64,000 nt of DNA from Epinephelus fuscoguttatus. Taxonomy: Eukaryota; Chordata; Actinopteri; Perciformes; Serranidae. The position numbers and the translations under genes were made by a program. The DNA is taken from the NCBI RefSeq assembly GCF_011397635.1, contig NC_064771.1, positions 14,819,379 to 14,883,378 on the forward strand. Reading direction: 5' to 3'. Positions 61,201 to 64,000 of the stretch are shown here, in pieces. A model generated the notes under the pieces. That model was given only the letters and a program-made list of their open reading frames with translations, did not search any database and was not told where the DNA came from. The first letter of the stretch is position 1. The number at the start of each line of letters is the position of its first letter.

Positions 61201-61509
61201 TTGGAGTATACTATGACCTGCCATCTTCAGGATATTTGCTCTTTTCTATTTATTTCTGTGTCTGTCTTTGTGTGGCATTTTTCTGTCTTCCCTAACTCGT
61301 CTGTGACTTTATTCCTCTCTTTGAACACTTCCCCACAATGCAGTCTGTGTGGGTGAAGAAGGGAACCATGCAGTGGTGGAGAGACTGGAAGCCACACAAG
61401 TGGATCGATGTTCATTTTGCTTTGGAGCAGTTCTCAGGACCAGAGGGCAACAAGGACGGCATCCTCTTCATCTATTACAACTTTTATGAGGAGAAAAAGG
61501 TGAGGAAGA

Positions 61510-61558
<49 letters not shown>

Positions 61559-63904
61559 CGGTTGTGTGTGTGGGTGGGTTAGATTGTGTCGATACAATAT
61601 GTGGCAGTTTCATAAGCCTTCTCGAGGAAAGTATTTGTTTTGACATTGTCAAGGTCAGATTGTCACAATGCCTGTACCTGCAAACACAATGGAGACCTCT
61701 GGCAATGGAACAAGTCATTCAAATGAATCACTACTGCTGTTCCTCTCTTGCACTCACTTCTGATTTTCTGTTCTTCTTTCTTCCTCTATTGACTTTATGT
61801 TTTGTTTTTTTTTACCTCCTATGTACTTTTTTCTCTTCCTCCCTTTCTGCTGTCTCTCTCTCCAGTACCTTCATGCCTTCATCAACGAGGTCACCATCCT
61901 AGTTCCTGTGCTAAATGACTTCAAACACAGTTTTGCCATCTACACTCCAGAGCGGACTAAACAGAGGTGGCCAATCAGATTAGCAGCAGCCACAGAGCTA
62001 GAGATGCATGATTGGGTACGTATGGATACTGCACAGCATTTTTAGTTTCAGAACAACAACCTGGCATACCAGTCATCTAAGTGATTTAGATTTGTGTATG
62101 GGATACACACACATCCTTACCATTCCCTTTTTATTGCCCTCTTTCTATCTAATCTCATTTGTGTCTCCCATCCCTCTCTGACCCGATCTGTTTGCCTTCA
62201 CATTCCTCCCTCCCTCCCTCTCTCTCTCAAGCTGGCGTTGTTGAGTGTCTCATGCTGTGACTCCAGGGGGATCCAGGGTCCTCCCTCCAAACAAGCCATA
62301 TGGTCCATCACTTGTAAAGGGGACATCTTTGTCAGTGAGCCCTCTCCTGGTCTGGAGGCCATGCCCTACCCCACACCCTGCGACCAGATGTAAGAATACC
62401 CAGCACTTGTGCAGCGGAACGAATATCTTGCCAAAGTTTTCTTTGTTTTTGGCCATATTGTCTTTTTATTGTAAAGGCCAGGTCTGTTATTTTTTGTTAA
62501 TTCATTAATTCTTTAGCTTCCCAGTTGTGATCCTTACGTGTTCAAATCTAAACATTTAAATTTTGGTTGAAGTATCTATGTTATAGCATAAAAATGCTAT
62601 TTCCCCAACCCAATGTAAAAATGTTTTCCCATGTGACCTGATGTAGGTTTTATTTTTTTATCTTTTATTTGAAAAACCCAGAAAATAACACAGATGGACC
62701 TACCCTTTAATCACTAAGCCTTTATTAATAATCTTTTCCTTCCAGGTTCTGGAGGCAGGTCGGAGGTCACCTCCGTGTGGTGGAGTGTAACAGTGTTGGC
62801 ATAGTGTGGGGGATTGGCTATGACCACACTGCCTGGGTCCATACCGGGGGCTACGGAGGAGGCTTCTTCCAAGGACTGGCCAGCAGCACAGATAACATTT
62901 ACACACAGGTGGATGTCAAGAGTGTCTACATCTATGAGAACCAGAGGTGGAACCCCGTCACTGGCTACACTAACAGGTAGAGGCAACAATTTCAGTGTTG
63001 CTTCAGGGGATAGATAATACTTCCAATACCACTCTAATATGTCGCTGTATTTGCTTTGCAATGACTCCCACTCTGTTATCTGCTGCCCTGACAGCTTTAT
63101 ACTCTTGTGTTGCATTCAGTAACAGTTTCACCTCGTTGTCAGTCCAAGCAATCTTTGATCTTTTCACCATCTCTGTATTATTTTCTGTAACTAAGCAACC
63201 AAACACAGAGCAGACAATCTGCTTCCTTTTTACATCGACATGCCGAGTGTACATTGATGTCACATGAGATGCATTTTCTTCTAGTGGGTCTTCGGTGATG
63301 ATTGCGAGGAGATACTTTTGTACGAATCTACAAATTGTTTTTTAGGAAAATCCTTGAAGAAGGGAGTTGAAATACATCTGTCTAGTTTCTGTCAGTAGAA
63401 ACATTGGTGAAATATTTGCAGTGATTTCTTTGGCAGCATAATGACTTTGTCTAAATCTTCCAGTCTAACATGGCAGCCTGTGTCTACACAGACAGCAGGA
63501 GTCTAGAAAAATTGTCACATTTAACTGTGATGAAATTGCGGTGACTACACATCACGTTGTTAGTGTTTACACTAAACATGTCATGAAAATGAAAGGCACT
63601 GCCACTCTCTTAGACTACCTGTCACTGCAGTTTGATGACATTCCAAGTTTTGAGTTTTTACATAAGCACAACATTATTACAGTCATGTTTTTTCACTACA
63701 ACATCGAAACACAAACATTACTACTTCAGCTTAAGTATAGGTTGTTCCGATTGTTTGAAGTATAAAGTCACTTTTGACTCATTTAAAGTGTGTTTGGTTC
63801 ATTTCAGAGGGCTCCCCACAGACCGCTACATGTGGAGTGACGCATCAGGACTACATGAGTGCACAAAGATAAATATGAAACCCCCGTCCCCTCAGTGGGC
63901 ATGG
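55214..63904 (+). CDS. tecpr1: TECPR1, tectonin beta-propeller repeat protein 1 (5' 905 codons)
   Basis: Fifteen coding exons in the window: 55214-55438, 56068-56250, 56342-56464, 56556-56675, 57398-57572, 57686-57786, 58159-58260, 58419-58567, 58877-59475, 61051-61196, 61344-61499, 61866-62015, 62232-62389, 62746-62976 and 63808-63904. All are GT-AG and in phase; the rest lies beyond the right edge (human about 1165 aa). TECPR1 recruits ATG5-ATG12 to lysosomes and autophagosomes and senses sphingomyelin on damaged membranes. Residues 76-170 form the first dysferlin-type domain (RWNPVDGF to FPATYTKDKKWNSCVRRR). W175-A-K-I178 matches the LC3-interacting motif reported for the human protein. 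TECPR repeats follow to about 390. A variable acidic Ser-rich linker is encoded by the 599-bp exon. AAWRKQIFEQL (611-621) matches the ATG5-interacting helix. The PH domain spans about 642-745. The second TECPR/dysferlin block starts at about 744. Confidence 0.96.
55865..55885 (+). repeat. (AGGTC)4 tandem repeat
   Basis: Four head-to-tail copies of AGGTC plus a final A in TECPR1's first coding intron. Each unit junction spells AGGTCA, the nuclear-receptor half-site, though overlapping by one base. Confidence 0.9.
56684..56708. repeat. (CA)n microsatellite
   Basis: About 12 CA units, starting 9 bases into the TECPR1 intron after the exon ending at 56675. Confidence 0.95.
59559..60308. mobile_element. 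TTAA-flanked MITE in a TECPR1 intron
   Basis: The left end is TTAAAGGGTAACTTTGACTT and the right end, read inward, TTAAATGGTAAGTTTTTGAC. TTAA lies at 59559-59562 and 60305-60308. It occupies half of the intron between the exons ending 59475 and starting 61051. No transposase. Confidence 0.6.
61511..61556. repeat. (TG)23 microsatellite just after a 5' splice site
   Basis: It begins 12 bases after TECPR1 exon end 61499 (donor GTGAGG), in the sense orientation, so the transcript carries a (UG)23 tract next to the donor. Long CA/TG ORFs on both strands are artefacts of it. Confidence 0.95.
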
Positions 63905-64000
63905 GTAAGTACAGCTACATATACACAGTAGGAATTGCCCTGTGCTGGTCTGAAACCAGTCCTGTGGTGCACAGATTACCCACCATCCTTCCATTCTGAC

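Noticed and set aside
61434-61718. ORFs rich in Cys-Val or Thr-His
   Set aside because: They are translations of the (TG)23 microsatellite.
1-64000. CRISPR arrays, phage or bacterial defence systems
   Set aside because: The tandem repeats here are microsatellites and minisatellites; the genes are spliced vertebrate genes and no prokaryotic gene structure is present.

Overview
The window is vertebrate genomic DNA, most likely from a ray-finned (teleost) fish. Three multi-exon genes with GT-AG introns are embedded in AT-rich DNA full of fish-type repeats: Tc1/mariner, hAT-like MITEs, a tRNA-derived SINE, foldback repeats and CA/AT microsatellites. There are no operons, ribosome binding sites, CRISPR arrays or prokaryotic systems. 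Everything below was read by eye; no database search was run.

Layout. (1) 33-1635: a complete Tc1/mariner element with about 270-bp terminal inverted repeats, TA target duplication and an uninterrupted transposase ORF on the minus strand. Its catalytic spacing is DD38E. (2) 2398-2782: a SINE-like element with a perfect 13-bp target duplication, followed by two related foldback repeats. (3) 7346-13036, minus strand: TMEM130, 8 coding exons, 314 aa, a PKD-domain type I membrane protein of the PMEL/GPNMB group. (4) 15787-48062, plus strand: BAIAP2L1 (IRTKS), 14 coding exons, 479 aa, with an I-BAR domain, an SH3 domain and a C-terminal WH2-like motif. Its introns carry a minisatellite, a tRNA-like sequence and several foldback elements. 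(5) 49.9-55.2 kb: an intergenic/first-intron stretch with three short transposon derivatives. (6) 55214-63904, plus strand: the first 15 coding exons (905 codons) of TECPR1. The gene runs off the right edge inside its second dysferlin-type domain.

The three genes do not form one pathway. TMEM130 is a poorly characterised membrane glycoprotein. BAIAP2L1 couples membrane curvature to actin assembly. TECPR1 recruits ATG5-ATG12 to damaged or cargo-loaded lysosomal membranes. Their co-occurrence is conserved microsynteny: the same genes lie close together on human 7q21.3-q22, as I recall it. Here TMEM130 and BAIAP2L1 are divergent and adjacent, and I see neither NPTX2 nor BRI3 between the three genes.

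The most interesting observations are these: the apparently intact DD38E transposon whose inverted repeats swallow the end of its own transposase gene; a TMEM130 gene lacking the N-terminal domain of the mammalian protein; a TMEM130 splice acceptor whose polypyrimidine tract is a (TG)18 microsatellite; a possible BAIAP2L1 read-through isoform that swaps the WH2-like motif for a PDZ-ligand tail; and a Tc1 derivative built from two inverted half-copies.
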